A stretch of 64,000 bases of DNA. Origin: DATIJJ01 sp035478795 (lineage in GTDB: Bacteria > Pseudomonadota > Gammaproteobacteria > DSM-16500). The position numbers and the translations under genes were made by a program. The notes below the pieces were generated by a model. The model saw only the letters and a program-made list of their open reading frames with translations. It was not told the DNA's origin and made no database searches. The stretch is taken from assembly GCA_035478795.1 (NCBI GenBank), contig DATIJJ010000063.1, positions 1-64,000 of the forward strand, given 5' to 3'. Every line of letters begins with the position of its first letter. Within the stretch, counting starts at the first letter, position 1. Below, piece by piece: positions 26,781 to 35,717 of the stretch.

Positions 26781-27242
26781 TTATTGTACAACTTTCCATG
26801 AACCATCTGTCTGGCGGCAAGCAACACCATGAACGCTGCTTGTCTTGCCATCGATAACAGCTGTCGTCGTGTAGTTACGGCAGTATCTGTTGCCCTTCAC
26901 GGTGACGTAGTGTTTCGATGGAACAACAGTGTAAGTGGAATGTGTCTTTGAATTTTGCCAGGAGGTTGGTTTGCCGGTCATGATCGCATTATTCACATGC
27001 GCATGGTCTGTGCTATCCATGGAATGACCAATCGCACCACCCACCAGCGCACCTGCGACAATACCCACACCAATTGCAACGGCTTTACCGGTTCCGCCGC
27101 CCACAAGGCTTCCGAGAAGACCACCGGCCACTGCACCTGTTGCAACGCCAATACCCGTATTTTCTTTTTGTGTGTTCGTGGAACAACTGATGAGACTGAC
27201 ACTCATGACCAATACCAGCAATTTCGTCCAGACGCTTTTCAT
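26781..27242 (-). CDS. glycine-zipper lipoprotein, 17-kDa surface antigen-like
   Basis: The 153-residue protein has a lipoprotein signal peptide with lipobox LISC, cleaving before Cys about 20 residues in. A glycine-zipper region follows (residues about 30-75: GIGVATGAVAGGLLGSLVGG and GVGIVAGALVGGAIGHSMD), then a polar C-terminal domain with two cysteines (NRYCRNY, GVACRQT). This matches the rickettsial 17-kDa antigen/SlyB-like outer-membrane lipoproteins. GGAGG lies six bases before the ATG at 27242, so the longer reading is rejected. An own terminator follows, so it is probably a single-gene unit. Confidence 0.88.
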   Translation of the reverse strand: MKSVWTKLLVLVMSVSLISCSTNTQKENTGIGVATGAVAGGLLGSLVGGGTGKAVAIGVGIVAGALVGGAIGHSMDSTDHAHVNNAIMTGKPTSWQNSKTHSTYTVVPSKHYVTVKGNRYCRNYTTTAVIDGKTSSVHGVACRQTDGSWKVVQ

Positions 27243-27358
27243 AACATCCTCCAGTGAGTAATGACGCCATAAAAAAACCAATATCTAGATTGAAATTGTA
27301 CAGGCAATGCACGGAAAATAATATTCGCTGAACACCCGATGGAGCGTGAGGGTTAACC

Positions 27359-27949
27359 CTAGGTGTTTTTTAAAAACGCAATTTCGTCTTCGGTTGACTC
27401 CCGCTTCATCACAGAATTTCTCTGCGGGAAACGGCCAAATTCTTTAATGACCCGAAAATGGGCATAGGCGTATGCGAGAAATAATTGATACACCTGGGTG
27501 GTTTCCGTCATCGACAAGGACACCAGATTTTGAAAAAGACGAATGGATTGTTCCTGACGCTCGGAATCTTCTGCATGCACCAGCGGCATATAGAAAAAGA
27601 CTCGCTCAATCAGCGTCAGGGACTGATCCATTTTTTCAATCAACCCCTGCAGACACAATTCCTGCGCCTTCAGATCAAACTCAAATGCTTTCATGGAATT
27701 GCGATAGAGACTGCGCGAGAACTGATCCAGTAAAATAATCAACGCCAGACGTCCACGCGCAGTTTCTGCCCAATTATCCAATTGACCCTGAACCGCTGCA
27801 TCGTATTCTTTCCTGAATGCCTGCAGCAAATTCATTTTTAATTGCTCATTTTCTCCAAACCACAAATTGGTTCGGTCACTGTTTGGCAAATCCGCATGCC
27901 CAAGGTCACCAAACCAGAAATCCAGTAATTTGTGAATGGCATCTTCCAT
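27359..27949 (-). CDS. DUF924 family protein
   Basis: The 196-residue all-helical protein has the DUF924 landmarks: LLDFWFGDL at the start, LWFGEN, LALIILLDQFSRSLYRN near 70-90 and FYMPLVHAEDSERQEQSI near 115-135, ending with FGRFPQRN. The biochemical role of the family is not known. It follows the arginase-family gene by ten bases on the same strand and is probably co-transcribed with it. Confidence 0.88.
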   Translation of the reverse strand: MEDAIHKLLDFWFGDLGHADLPNSDRTNLWFGENEQLKMNLLQAFRKEYDAAVQGQLDNWAETARGRLALIILLDQFSRSLYRNSMKAFEFDLKAQELCLQGLIEKMDQSLTLIERVFFYMPLVHAEDSERQEQSIRLFQNLVSLSMTETTQVYQLFLAYAYAHFRVIKEFGRFPQRNSVMKRESTEDEIAFLKNT

Positions 27950-27959
27950 TTCTGTTTCC

Positions 27960-28850
27960 TCAACTCAATCTGTCATAAATGGCTGAAATTAATTTTATCA
28001 CAAGCTTCTCCGTCTTATGTTTGATATCTCGTGATGGATCAAACTCGGCAATTTCCAAACCTGAGAAACGGGGATCTTTTGCAAGCCCGACCAGTGCTGC
28101 ACACAAATCATCCGCTGCAATACCATTCGGTTCTGCCACACCCGTTCCCGGCGCATCATGGGGATCCATACTGTCAATATCAATGCTCATCCCATAGCCC
28201 ACGGTATTCCTCGTCACAATCCCGATGGCTTCCGCCAGAATGGCTGTCATGCCGCGTGATTTCACTTCATCCATAGAGAAGATTTTAACATTCAATGCGG
28301 TCAGGAGATCGTATTCACCCTTCTCATAAGAACGCGCACCGATAATACACATATTTTCAGGACGCACTTTGGGCGAATGATCCAGCAAGCCTGTCAGGGA
28401 TTTCTCGCCATGACCCAACAAACAGGCAACGGGCATACCATGCAAATTACCGGTGGGCGAGGTGTCAGGCGTATGACTGTCAAGATGCGCATCGATCCAG
28501 ATCAATCCGATGCCCCCCTCCTTACGTTTTCCGAAAGCCACCCCGCTCCACGTCCCAATCGCCGAGGTGTGATCACCGGCCAGCACCACAAACGGTTTTT
28601 TTTCAATCGTCAATTGCGCGGTGGATTCGGCGAGCTCCCCGCATAAACGCGTCACTTCGGATAAAACACTGTCATACGATGCCGTCGGTTGGACTATTTT
28701 TTCCCACGCAAGCTGGATGCCTTTATCCGTCAGGCTCGAACAACAAGGCGATTCTTGTATAACAACAGGCCCTTTCGCACTACCGCTATTGGCACCACCG
28801 AGTGCAGAGGCATACCCGAGCATATAAATGGATTTTTTATGATGTGACAT
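27960..28850 (-). CDS. arginase/ureohydrolase family protein
   Basis: Ureohydrolases release urea (or an analogue) from guanidino compounds with two Mn ions. The 296-residue protein has the metal motifs GDHTSAIGT, IDAHLDSHT and SIDIDSMDP. The GTGVAEPNG loop differs from the GTGTPVPGG of typical arginases, so arginase is the most likely activity but agmatinase or another guanidine substrate is possible. GAGGT lies six bases before the ATG at 28850; an ATG at 28862 lacks such spacing. With gdhB in the same window this could support arginine or glutamate catabolism, but that link is inference. Confidence 0.85.
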   Translation of the reverse strand: MSHHKKSIYMLGYASALGGANSGSAKGPVVIQESPCCSSLTDKGIQLAWEKIVQPTASYDSVLSEVTRLCGELAESTAQLTIEKKPFVVLAGDHTSAIGTWSGVAFGKRKEGGIGLIWIDAHLDSHTPDTSPTGNLHGMPVACLLGHGEKSLTGLLDHSPKVRPENMCIIGARSYEKGEYDLLTALNVKIFSMDEVKSRGMTAILAEAIGIVTRNTVGYGMSIDIDSMDPHDAPGTGVAEPNGIAADDLCAALVGLAKDPRFSGLEIAEFDPSRDIKHKTEKLVIKLISAIYDRLS

Positions 28851-28890
28851 GAAATACCTCAACGAAAAATTTTTTTTAATAATAAACTGT

Positions 28891-29763
28891 CTATCTGCGT
28901 TGACTGACTATCCACACACCCAAAAGAGCAATGAGGCCGCCCAGCAAGGATAAAAATGCCGGCGTTTCACCGAGCCAGATCCAGCCGGTGAGTGTTGCAA
29001 TGATGGGCATAAAATATAAATAGTTCACGGCCCGCGAGGCCGGCATTTCTTTTAAAGCATAGCTCCATGCCATAAATCCGGCCGTGGCCGGAAAGATTCC
29101 CAAATAAATCACAGCAAATGTTGCGTGCATGGATGCCGTCCGAATATTATTTATCATCTCGGGTGTATAAACCAATAATAATAAGGTGGCTCCCCAAATG
29201 ATATAGGAAGTGACATCCAGCGCATGGTATTTTTTTAAAAACGGTTTCTGGATAATCGAATAAAGTCCACTAATCACCATAGAAATAAAGAGATAGAAAA
29301 ATCCGAGCCGGGAATGAATAGCATGCTCTTTACTCGCCATGATAAGACCCACGCCAAAAATACTCACGAGCGTTCCAACGACCATGGTACCGGTAACTGT
29401 TTCATTTAAAAAAAGTGCTGCAATGATCAGAGTCACCAGCGGCGAGAGACTGATGATGAAACTCGCTACACCGGATGAAATCTGAATTTCACCGTAATTT
29501 AATGCAAGGCTATAAATGCCAAGACCCAGCATGCCGGTCAATAACAGAAGTATTTTGTCCCGAAATGCGATGGGGATTTTTTTCGAGACCCTCGCATGCA
29601 AAATAGCAATGCAGACGGATGCGACTAAAAATCGCAGCAGTGCCAGTGCACCCGGTGTATAACCTTCCAGTCCTGCGCGAATACCCGCAAACGCTGATGC
29701 CCACAACGTAACGGCAATCAGGATAATGATTTTTGCTCTGAGTGGCACGGTATCCTGTTTCAT
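28891..29763 (-). CDS. EamA/DMT-family transporter
   Basis: The 290-residue protein has ten hydrophobic segments arranged as two EamA repeats: WASAFAGIRAGLEGYTPGAL in the first and GLYSIIQKPFLKKY...FMAWSYALKEMPASRA in the second. Such drug/metabolite transporters export amino acids or other metabolites; the substrate cannot be read from sequence. Its ATG overlaps the zapE stop by four bases, so both are probably translated from one mRNA. Confidence 0.88.
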   Translation of the reverse strand: MKQDTVPLRAKIIILIAVTLWASAFAGIRAGLEGYTPGALALLRFLVASVCIAILHARVSKKIPIAFRDKILLLLTGMLGLGIYSLALNYGEIQISSGVASFIISLSPLVTLIIAALFLNETVTGTMVVGTLVSIFGVGLIMASKEHAIHSRLGFFYLFISMVISGLYSIIQKPFLKKYHALDVTSYIIWGATLLLLVYTPEMINNIRTASMHATFAVIYLGIFPATAGFMAWSYALKEMPASRAVNYLYFMPIIATLTGWIWLGETPAFLSLLGGLIALLGVWIVSQRR

Positions 29764-30842
29764 GACTCCGCCGAAAAATAATCAGTCGATTGCATCTCAA
29801 GTAACCGCGAGTGCGTACGGGTATATTCCAGCACCATATAACCGCGGCTGTAAATTTCAGCGACCGGTTCAGCTGCTGAAATGACGAGACGTACACGTGC
29901 ATCATAAAATACATCCACCATGCTGATAAAAAGACAGATGGTATCTTTTGCATTTTCCGGAATGACCGGAATATCGCTGATAAAAACCGTCTGAAATTGT
30001 TCTGCAATGGCAAGGTAATCATTCTGACTTCGCGGCACCTGACAAAGATCGGCGAAATCAAACCAGATGGTTTTACCGGCCCGTTTTTTGATGCGAATGG
30101 GACGATCGAGAATCATAACCGGATCGGTTGATATCGGATGACCCTTCGCGAGAAGGGTAAAACTCTTTTCCATTTTCTCACGCGCGTCGTCATTTAGCGG
30201 TGAATAAAAAACACCGGCTTCCTGAAGATGACGCAATCGATAATCGAGAGTCGTTGGAATATGCCACACCGTCGTATTTTCTTTTAATAATGCAATGGCA
30301 GGTAAAAATTGTTCGCGCTGCAAGCCATTTTTGTATAAATCATCGGGTGCGGTGTTGGACGTTGTCACGAGACAAACGCCGCGTTGAAAGAGTGCACGGA
30401 AAAGATGACCCAGTAACATGGCATCGGTAATATCTGACACAAACAATTCATCAAAACAAAGCACAATCGCTTTTTTTGAAACATCTTTTGCGACCAGTTC
30501 CAGCGGATTTTTTTCACCCTGATATTTTTTTAATTGTTGATGGACGAGTTTCATGAATTGATGAAAATGCATGCGCATTTTTTTTTGGACAGGAAGACAC
30601 TCGTAAAAACAATCCATCAGGAATGTTTTGCCGATACCGACACCGCCCCATAAATACAGGCCTTTTATCAGATGAGGTTGATGAAAAAAAGAGAACAGCC
30701 CATTTCGTTTTTGATATTCAACCAGCAGATTTTCATAAACAGATTGCAACTGCTGAAGAGCAGCGAGTTGTTCGGGATCGGGAGAGATGATGCCCTCACG
30801 AGATTTATTTTGATAATAGTCCAGTGGGGTAATTGAGTTCAT
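29760..30842 (-). CDS. zapE: cell division protein ZapE (AFG1-like ATPase)
   Basis: ZapE is an AAA-type ATPase linked to Z-ring dynamics in E. coli. The 360-residue protein has Walker A GGVGIGKTFLMD near residue 75, RMHFHQFM, Walker B VLCFDELFVSDITDAM near 130, and the sensor region LVTTSNTAPDDLYKNGLQRE. The C-terminal VFYDARVRLVISAAEP block is typical. The length is normal. The ribosome binding site is weak. The transporter gene follows with a four-base overlap. Confidence 0.92.
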   Translation of the reverse strand: MNSITPLDYYQNKSREGIISPDPEQLAALQQLQSVYENLLVEYQKRNGLFSFFHQPHLIKGLYLWGGVGIGKTFLMDCFYECLPVQKKMRMHFHQFMKLVHQQLKKYQGEKNPLELVAKDVSKKAIVLCFDELFVSDITDAMLLGHLFRALFQRGVCLVTTSNTAPDDLYKNGLQREQFLPAIALLKENTTVWHIPTTLDYRLRHLQEAGVFYSPLNDDAREKMEKSFTLLAKGHPISTDPVMILDRPIRIKKRAGKTIWFDFADLCQVPRSQNDYLAIAEQFQTVFISDIPVIPENAKDTICLFISMVDVFYDARVRLVISAAEPVAEIYSRGYMVLEYTRTHSRLLEMQSTDYFSAES

Positions 30843-30904
30843 CTTTGAGTAAATTCCGTAACAATCTGGATCAGAAGATGATTTTCAAATTTTATCTTCA
30901 ACCG

Positions 30905-30945
30905 CGCGTCATCCCGCCGTGCTTCCAGGCGGGACCCAGCGCCTT
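30905..30945. repeat. REP-like half palindrome upstream of zapE
   Basis: The segment gcgtcatcccgccgtg followed by ggcgggacccagcgcctt matches both arms of the inverted repeat at 40211-40327. Only one arm is present here. It lies in the gap between the secreted protein gene and zapE. Confidence 0.7.
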
Positions 30946-30963
30946 TCATCTTATTGCCAATGT

Positions 30964-31386
30964 TTAATAATCATCCCCGGTCGCCGTATCCGCCCCACCT
31001 TCATCAGACGGAGATCCCATCCCGCTCATATTATTACCCGGCGTACCGTTCATATTATTGCCTGACGTGCCGCTCATATTGCCGCTCGGCATATCACTCA
31101 AGGGGCCCTGTGTTGAAGACGATCCGCTCATGGCAGGCGCCGGCGCTGCCGGTGCGGGTGCCGCCGCTGCACCGCTCATGGTTCCGCCCGCATTCGCACC
31201 ATTATCTGCAAACTGCAGCGGTGCCTGTTGTTCTGCATTATTCGCACCATCATTCATATTCATGGTGTTCATATTGTTATTCATATCATTATTATTCATA
31301 TTGCCATTTGTCGCAGGATCCGCGCTCGCAACCGAGGCAACGAGCAGGCTTAAAAGCGCTGCTTTGGCCAGCATGTTCACTTTCAT
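30964..31386 (-). CDS. secreted Met/Asn/Gly-rich low-complexity protein
   Basis: I do not recognise the family. The 140-residue protein has a good signal peptide (cleavage after ASVASA, about residue 23). A repetitive part follows: Asn/Met-rich at about 27-50, Ala/Pro-rich at about 73-88, then repeats of the form GNNMNGTPGNNMSGM to about 125 and an acidic end. GGGAGATG six bases upstream supports the ATG at 31386. Spaced methionines can bind Cu(I), but no copper gene is nearby. A plus-strand reading of the same DNA is Ser/Tyr/His-rich and is taken as a shadow. Confidence 0.75.
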   Translation of the reverse strand: MKVNMLAKAALLSLLVASVASADPATNGNMNNNDMNNNMNTMNMNDGANNAEQQAPLQFADNGANAGGTMSGAAAAPAPAAPAPAMSGSSSTQGPLSDMPSGNMSGTSGNNMNGTPGNNMSGMGSPSDEGGADTATGDDY

Positions 31387-31511
31387 GATTCATCTCCCTG
31401 GAATTAATTTTCAGCATTCTAATTTAATACTAAATAACGGTTTGTGCTATTGTTTTTTCAGAAAATGGAACGGTAAAACCGGTGGTTTTTTCGCACGGAT
31501 AAAAATACACA

Positions 31512-32924
31512 CTAACCCGGACCGTGCGCTGCTCCTCTACCCATTCCGCGTCCGCGTCCTCCTCTTGTTGAAGGCGGCCTCGGTGGTGGTAATGTGGGAG
31601 TACTCGACGTCGCAGAAGCAACAACAGTCGGTCTTGTTGCCGTCAGAAACCCATTCTGCATCAACCCTGCAACAAGATCCTTTGAATATGTTTGATTGAC
31701 TTGCTGGGGTAAAGCTGGCGGTCGCGCATAAAAGCGAGGAGGAGGAAGGTTACCCGCAGCAGGTTTTTGCTCTTCGCCAGAAAATGCTCGCTGAACAAGA
31801 TAAGTAGAAGAACAGGCGGCAGTGTTCCCAAGTGCCAGCGGCAGTAATTGCGTTCGATGAAGTTCCAGTCGCAATTCCAATTCCAACTCCATTTGCCTTC
31901 CCGCCGATCGCTCCATGGCCATTTTATGACGTTCTCGCTCGATAGCCAACCGCTTTTCCTCTTGTGCCAGCTCATAAGCATCCTTCGCCTTCTGCAATTC
32001 TATCAGCTCTTTTTCCATCTGTAGCTGTAGCATGGCATCTGCACTGATATCGAGTTTAGGCGGCGAAACATCTCGCATCGTTTTTGGCTGTTTCTGAGGA
32101 GAATTTTTGCTGCTGTCATCGGATGACATCGCATCCAGAGGGGGCGAGTTCTGCGGCGACACCGACATTGAACTTCTTTCTGCTGCATCCGTAACCGTCG
32201 TCGTCTGCTTCTCTTCCTGCGTGATTGATGCAGCCTGCTTCACAGCTATTGGTGGATGACTTAGGAGATAGTTATCACGCACTTCATTCATGCTAAATTT
32301 AAAGTGTCTTACGCTATCTGACTCCAGCTTTACCCCTCCCCGTTCAAGATTTTGAAGTATTTGCAAGGCATGACTCTGGGTTCGAGAAAGCTTTTTCGGA
32401 TACCACACATGTGTTACCAGCAGGTTGTTTTGATTGCTTTGAGGTCTGGCCAGAGCGATTAGAATGAGCGCAGACCCAAGAATATGCTCTGCTGCCGAGT
32501 TTTTCCATTCAGGATGATCCTTAAGAACTTCGTCAATATCTTTCTGTAGATTTATTTTAGCAATTGCCTTGTCTTTTACAAAACCCAAATACTCATCTTT
32601 GAGCTCAAGCAACGGCTTTGTTTTCAGTAGTGCATTTATATCTTTTACACCGCCGGTGGCTTTCAAACCGGGATCATTAAAAAATTCCGAATTCTCCGCT
32701 TCCCATGTTGGATAGTAATTATCGGGATCATTTTTTTCTACATAAAACTCGTAAGTCGCGCCTTTAGACAAGGCTATACTTTGCATGGTCCGGAGCCACA
32801 TAAGCAATTTTTCTCCGGTAATCGTTCTATCCTTGCCGTTCATACATACAAACGCCGCCATATTTTCGCCTGGCTGTATGTGCGTTTTTATCCATGCTAA
32901 TGTATTTTTTTCATTCTTTGGCAT
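31512..32924 (-). CDS. hypothetical protein with coiled coil, PxxP and RGG tail, 470 aa
   Basis: I do not recognise the family. Residues 1-220 look globular. About 225-290 is a Ser/Pro linker with repeated SP pairs (SVSPQNSPP, SSKNSPQK). About 295-355 is a Glu/Lys/Arg-rich coiled coil (MEKELIELQKAKDAYELAQE and onward). From 385 the chain is proline-rich (LPPPRFYARPP, TLPPPRPPS) and ends in an RGG/RG box (TRGGRGRGMGRGAAHG). PxxP and RGG tails are typical of eukaryotic adaptor and RNA-binding proteins. There is no signal peptide or operon partner. It may be an effector; this is inference. Confidence 0.75.
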   Translation of the reverse strand: MPKNEKNTLAWIKTHIQPGENMAAFVCMNGKDRTITGEKLLMWLRTMQSIALSKGATYEFYVEKNDPDNYYPTWEAENSEFFNDPGLKATGGVKDINALLKTKPLLELKDEYLGFVKDKAIAKINLQKDIDEVLKDHPEWKNSAAEHILGSALILIALARPQSNQNNLLVTHVWYPKKLSRTQSHALQILQNLERGGVKLESDSVRHFKFSMNEVRDNYLLSHPPIAVKQAASITQEEKQTTTVTDAAERSSMSVSPQNSPPLDAMSSDDSSKNSPQKQPKTMRDVSPPKLDISADAMLQLQMEKELIELQKAKDAYELAQEEKRLAIERERHKMAMERSAGRQMELELELRLELHRTQLLPLALGNTAACSSTYLVQRAFSGEEQKPAAGNLPPPRFYARPPALPQQVNQTYSKDLVAGLMQNGFLTATRPTVVASATSSTPTLPPPRPPSTRGGRGRGMGRGAAHGPG

Positions 32925-33067
32925 AGTCTTTAAGTCTCCCCGGGACTAATTCGTGGCCACAATATACCAGATTCTGCCGGCTGTTTGAAGTTATTTTGTA
33001 CTTAAAAAAAGCAAATCTATCTGTTGTGAGACTTAAGACAGATTGGCCACCCTGACAATTAACCAAC

Positions 33068-33096
33068 TGGACAAGCCTTATTATATGTGATATTGC
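33068..33096 (+). promoter_or_regulatory. candidate sigma-70 promoter for the hybrid kinase gene
   Basis: TGGACA at 33068-33073 and TATTGC at 33091-33096 are 17 bases apart, and the kinase start is 65 bases downstream. The rest of the gap 32925-33160 shows nothing else I can name. Confidence 0.4.
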
Positions 33097-33160
33097 AACC
33101 GCTATCCTTTCGCAAGTCTTTCATAGTATGATGCAAACCGGCGAATCAAAGAGGTATCCA

Positions 33161-34771
33161 ATGGAACCGATACACGACCCTGATAAAGATCATCCCTCCT
33201 CGGAAAACAGCGATATCATATCGGCTTTGCGAGAAGAAAACGATACCCTGCACCGCATTATTGAACTGTTACCGGGTAACGTTTACTGGAAGGATACCGA
33301 AGGGAAATTTCTGGGTTGTAATAAAAACATGGCTTATGTAGCAGGAGTAGAATCACCGGATGATATCACCGGAAAAACCACAGTACAACTGTTTGGTGAG
33401 AAGCTGGGCAACCCTGTCAATCAAATTGACAATCAGGTCATGAGAGAAGGCAAGGAACATACTATCGAAGAACAGGGTGTCACAAGCAACAATCAACCTG
33501 CTATCTATCTGTCCAAAAAATTACCTGTTTATAACAAACAAGGAAAAATCCTCGGTACCATGGGGGTATCATTCGACATTACCGATCGAAAACGGATGGA
33601 AAAAGAATTAAAAATCGCAAAAGAAATAGCAGAAGCCTCCGAGCGCGCCAAATCGCGCTTTGTCGCGACCGTCAATCATGAATTACGCACCCCGCTTGCA
33701 AGCATTCTCGGACTGGTTGATTTATTGAAAGAAGGCGACCTGAATGACAGAGATCTCGAAAAAACGACGACCTCGATTGAAAAAAGTACTCAATATCTTT
33801 TGAATCTTGTAAACGATGTACTGGATTTCAGTAAACTCGAAACCGGCAAATACACCTTGCAGTTGGGTCCCGTTAATTTTTCTCACTTGCTGAGAGACTT
33901 GCGCGATATGTTCCGGCCCCTGATTCGAAACCGGGATATCGTATTGCGTCTTGAAACGGATAAAAATTTGCCGAACTTTCTGCTCGGCGATGAACATATC
34001 CTGCGTCACGTTCTGCTGAATTTTGTCAGTAATGCCGTGAAATACACGAAAAAAGGTCGGGTCACAATCAAAACACAGATGTTGCAACAGACAGAAAAAT
34101 ATGTGCGACTCAAAATCTCTATCAAAGATACCGGCATCGGGATTCCTGAAGATAAACTGGATGAAATTTTTCAACCGTTCCAGCAATTGAATGACACATG
34201 GGCGAGTCGAAATGGCACGGGACTTGGATTAACGATCGTCAAAAAACTGATAGAAACCATGGGCGCAACCATGGAAGTTGAAAGCAAGCCTGGCAAGGGA
34301 TCCACTTTTTCATTCACCATGGATTATCCCTTCCCTGATGAAAACTATCCGATCATCGAGAAAAAACCGTTGCCAAACGTTAATCGGGAAATGACACGTC
34401 AACCCATCGTACTGGTCATTGAAGATGATCCCATCATTCAATTCATTCACCGAAAATTACTCATTAACATCGGATGCGTCGTCGACATGGTCGACAATGC
34501 AGCCGATGCGCTTCGTATATTAAATGAAACACATGAAATGATTTTTCTGGATTTAAGTCTTCCTGATATTCGAGGTCCCGCACTCATAAAAAAAATACGG
34601 GAAACAACACCTTACACGTGCCCGATTGTGATTATTTCTGCCTTTATCGATAAGGAAGAAGAAATTGCCTGCATGAAAGCCGGCGCAATCGAATCGATTA
34701 CAAAACCGGTGTCACAGGCCAAATTGAGAGAACTCATTTTGCAGCATTGTTATCCACCGGATGAATCATAA
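33161..34771 (+). CDS. PAS-containing hybrid sensor histidine kinase/response regulator
   Basis: The 536-residue protein has no membrane segment, so it should sense a cytoplasmic signal. A PAS domain (about residues 30-145) leads into the HisKA phospho-acceptor NHELRTPLASILG near 180, then the HATPase domain with N-box NFVSNAVKYTKKG, G1 DTGIGIPED and G2 GTGLGLTIVKKL. A C-terminal receiver domain (about 415-530) has IEDDP, phospho-acceptor Asp in MIFLDLSLPD and the Lys in ITKPVS. I chose the ATG at 33161 because GAGG lies about seven bases upstream. No cognate regulator is adjacent. The 3' end overlaps hemF by 22 bases. Confidence 0.92.
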   Translation: MEPIHDPDKDHPSSENSDIISALREENDTLHRIIELLPGNVYWKDTEGKFLGCNKNMAYVAGVESPDDITGKTTVQLFGEKLGNPVNQIDNQVMREGKEHTIEEQGVTSNNQPAIYLSKKLPVYNKQGKILGTMGVSFDITDRKRMEKELKIAKEIAEASERAKSRFVATVNHELRTPLASILGLVDLLKEGDLNDRDLEKTTTSIEKSTQYLLNLVNDVLDFSKLETGKYTLQLGPVNFSHLLRDLRDMFRPLIRNRDIVLRLETDKNLPNFLLGDEHILRHVLLNFVSNAVKYTKKGRVTIKTQMLQQTEKYVRLKISIKDTGIGIPEDKLDEIFQPFQQLNDTWASRNGTGLGLTIVKKLIETMGATMEVESKPGKGSTFSFTMDYPFPDENYPIIEKKPLPNVNREMTRQPIVLVIEDDPIIQFIHRKLLINIGCVVDMVDNAADALRILNETHEMIFLDLSLPDIRGPALIKKIRETTPYTCPIVIISAFIDKEEEIACMKAGAIESITKPVSQAKLRELILQHCYPPDES

Positions 34772-35667
34772 TTCACCCAATCTTGCGGCTTTAAAAAAAC
34801 ATCATACAATGTTGCTTCCGGTGTGTTGGACTCAGGTTTCCAGTCATAAATAAATGAAACAAGCGGTGGCAGCGACATTAAAATCGATTCTGTGCGGCCA
34901 TTGGATTGCAATCCAAATAACGTTCCGCGATCATACAATAAATTAAATTCCACATAACGACCACGACGATAACACTGAAAATTCCGCTCTCTTTCACCAA
35001 ACGGATGCGATTTTCGTCTCGCCACAATCGGCTGATAGGCTTCAATAAAATGATCACCCACACTCTGAATAAATTGAAACGATTTTTCAAATCCCCATTC
35101 ATTCAAATCATCAAAAAATAATCCACCAATCCCGCGCGGTTCGCACCGATTTTTTAAATAAAAATAATCATCGCACCACTTTTTGTATTTTGAATAAATG
35201 TCACCACCAAACGGATCACACGCTTTTTTTGCGGTTTTGTGCCAGTGCACACAATCTTCAACAAATCCATAATACGGCGTTAAATCAAATCCGCCACCAA
35301 ACCACCAGTAAGGGTTATTTTCATGTTCAATCTGAATAAACCGGACATTCGCATGCGTTGTCGGAACAAACGGATTGCGAGGATGCACGACAACCGACAC
35401 ACCCGTCGCCTGAAAAGGTAGACTGGCCAGTTCCGGGCGTTTTGCCGTCGCCGCATCGGGTAAAGACTTGCCACGTACATGCGAAAAATTCACACCGATT
35501 TTTTCAATCACGGCGCCGTCTGTCAGAATACGCGTGATGCCGCCACCCATGCCATTTTCATAATCCCAGGCGTCTTCTCTGAATCTCGCCTGCCCGTCCT
35601 CTGCTTCGAGTGCCTGACAAATCCGGTTTTGCAAACCATGCAAATATTGCCTGACTTCATTAATCAT
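34750..35667 (-). CDS. hemF: oxygen-dependent coproporphyrinogen III oxidase
   Basis: HemF converts coproporphyrinogen III to protoporphyrinogen IX with oxygen in heme synthesis. The 305-residue protein has the conserved blocks GGGITRILTDGAVIEK, WWFGGGFDLTPYYGF, RGIGGLFFDDLNEWGFE and GRYVEFNLLYDRGTLFGLQSNGRTESILMSLPP. The ATG at 35667 fits family starts; a GTG at 35682 is possible. It converges on and overlaps the histidine kinase gene and is divergent from acnA. Confidence 0.95.
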   Translation of the reverse strand: MINEVRQYLHGLQNRICQALEAEDGQARFREDAWDYENGMGGGITRILTDGAVIEKIGVNFSHVRGKSLPDAATAKRPELASLPFQATGVSVVVHPRNPFVPTTHANVRFIQIEHENNPYWWFGGGFDLTPYYGFVEDCVHWHKTAKKACDPFGGDIYSKYKKWCDDYFYLKNRCEPRGIGGLFFDDLNEWGFEKSFQFIQSVGDHFIEAYQPIVARRKSHPFGERERNFQCYRRGRYVEFNLLYDRGTLFGLQSNGRTESILMSLPPLVSFIYDWKPESNTPEATLYDVFLKPQDWVNYDSSGG

Positions 35668-35717
35668 ATATAATACGCCCACTTCTTTTTTATCTTGTTA
35701 CGCAGGGGACTATCGCA

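Noticed and set aside
30954..31388. Plus-strand 144-codon frame rich in Ser, Tyr and His
   Set aside because: It is the exact opposite strand of the secreted Met/Asn-rich protein, whose signal peptide and ribosome binding site are convincing. The composition is explained by the antisense of AAC/ATG repeats.
31058..31699. Plus-strand 213-codon frame
   Set aside because: It runs antisense through the secreted protein gene and the end of the RGG-tailed gene and has no ribosome binding site or recognisable motif.
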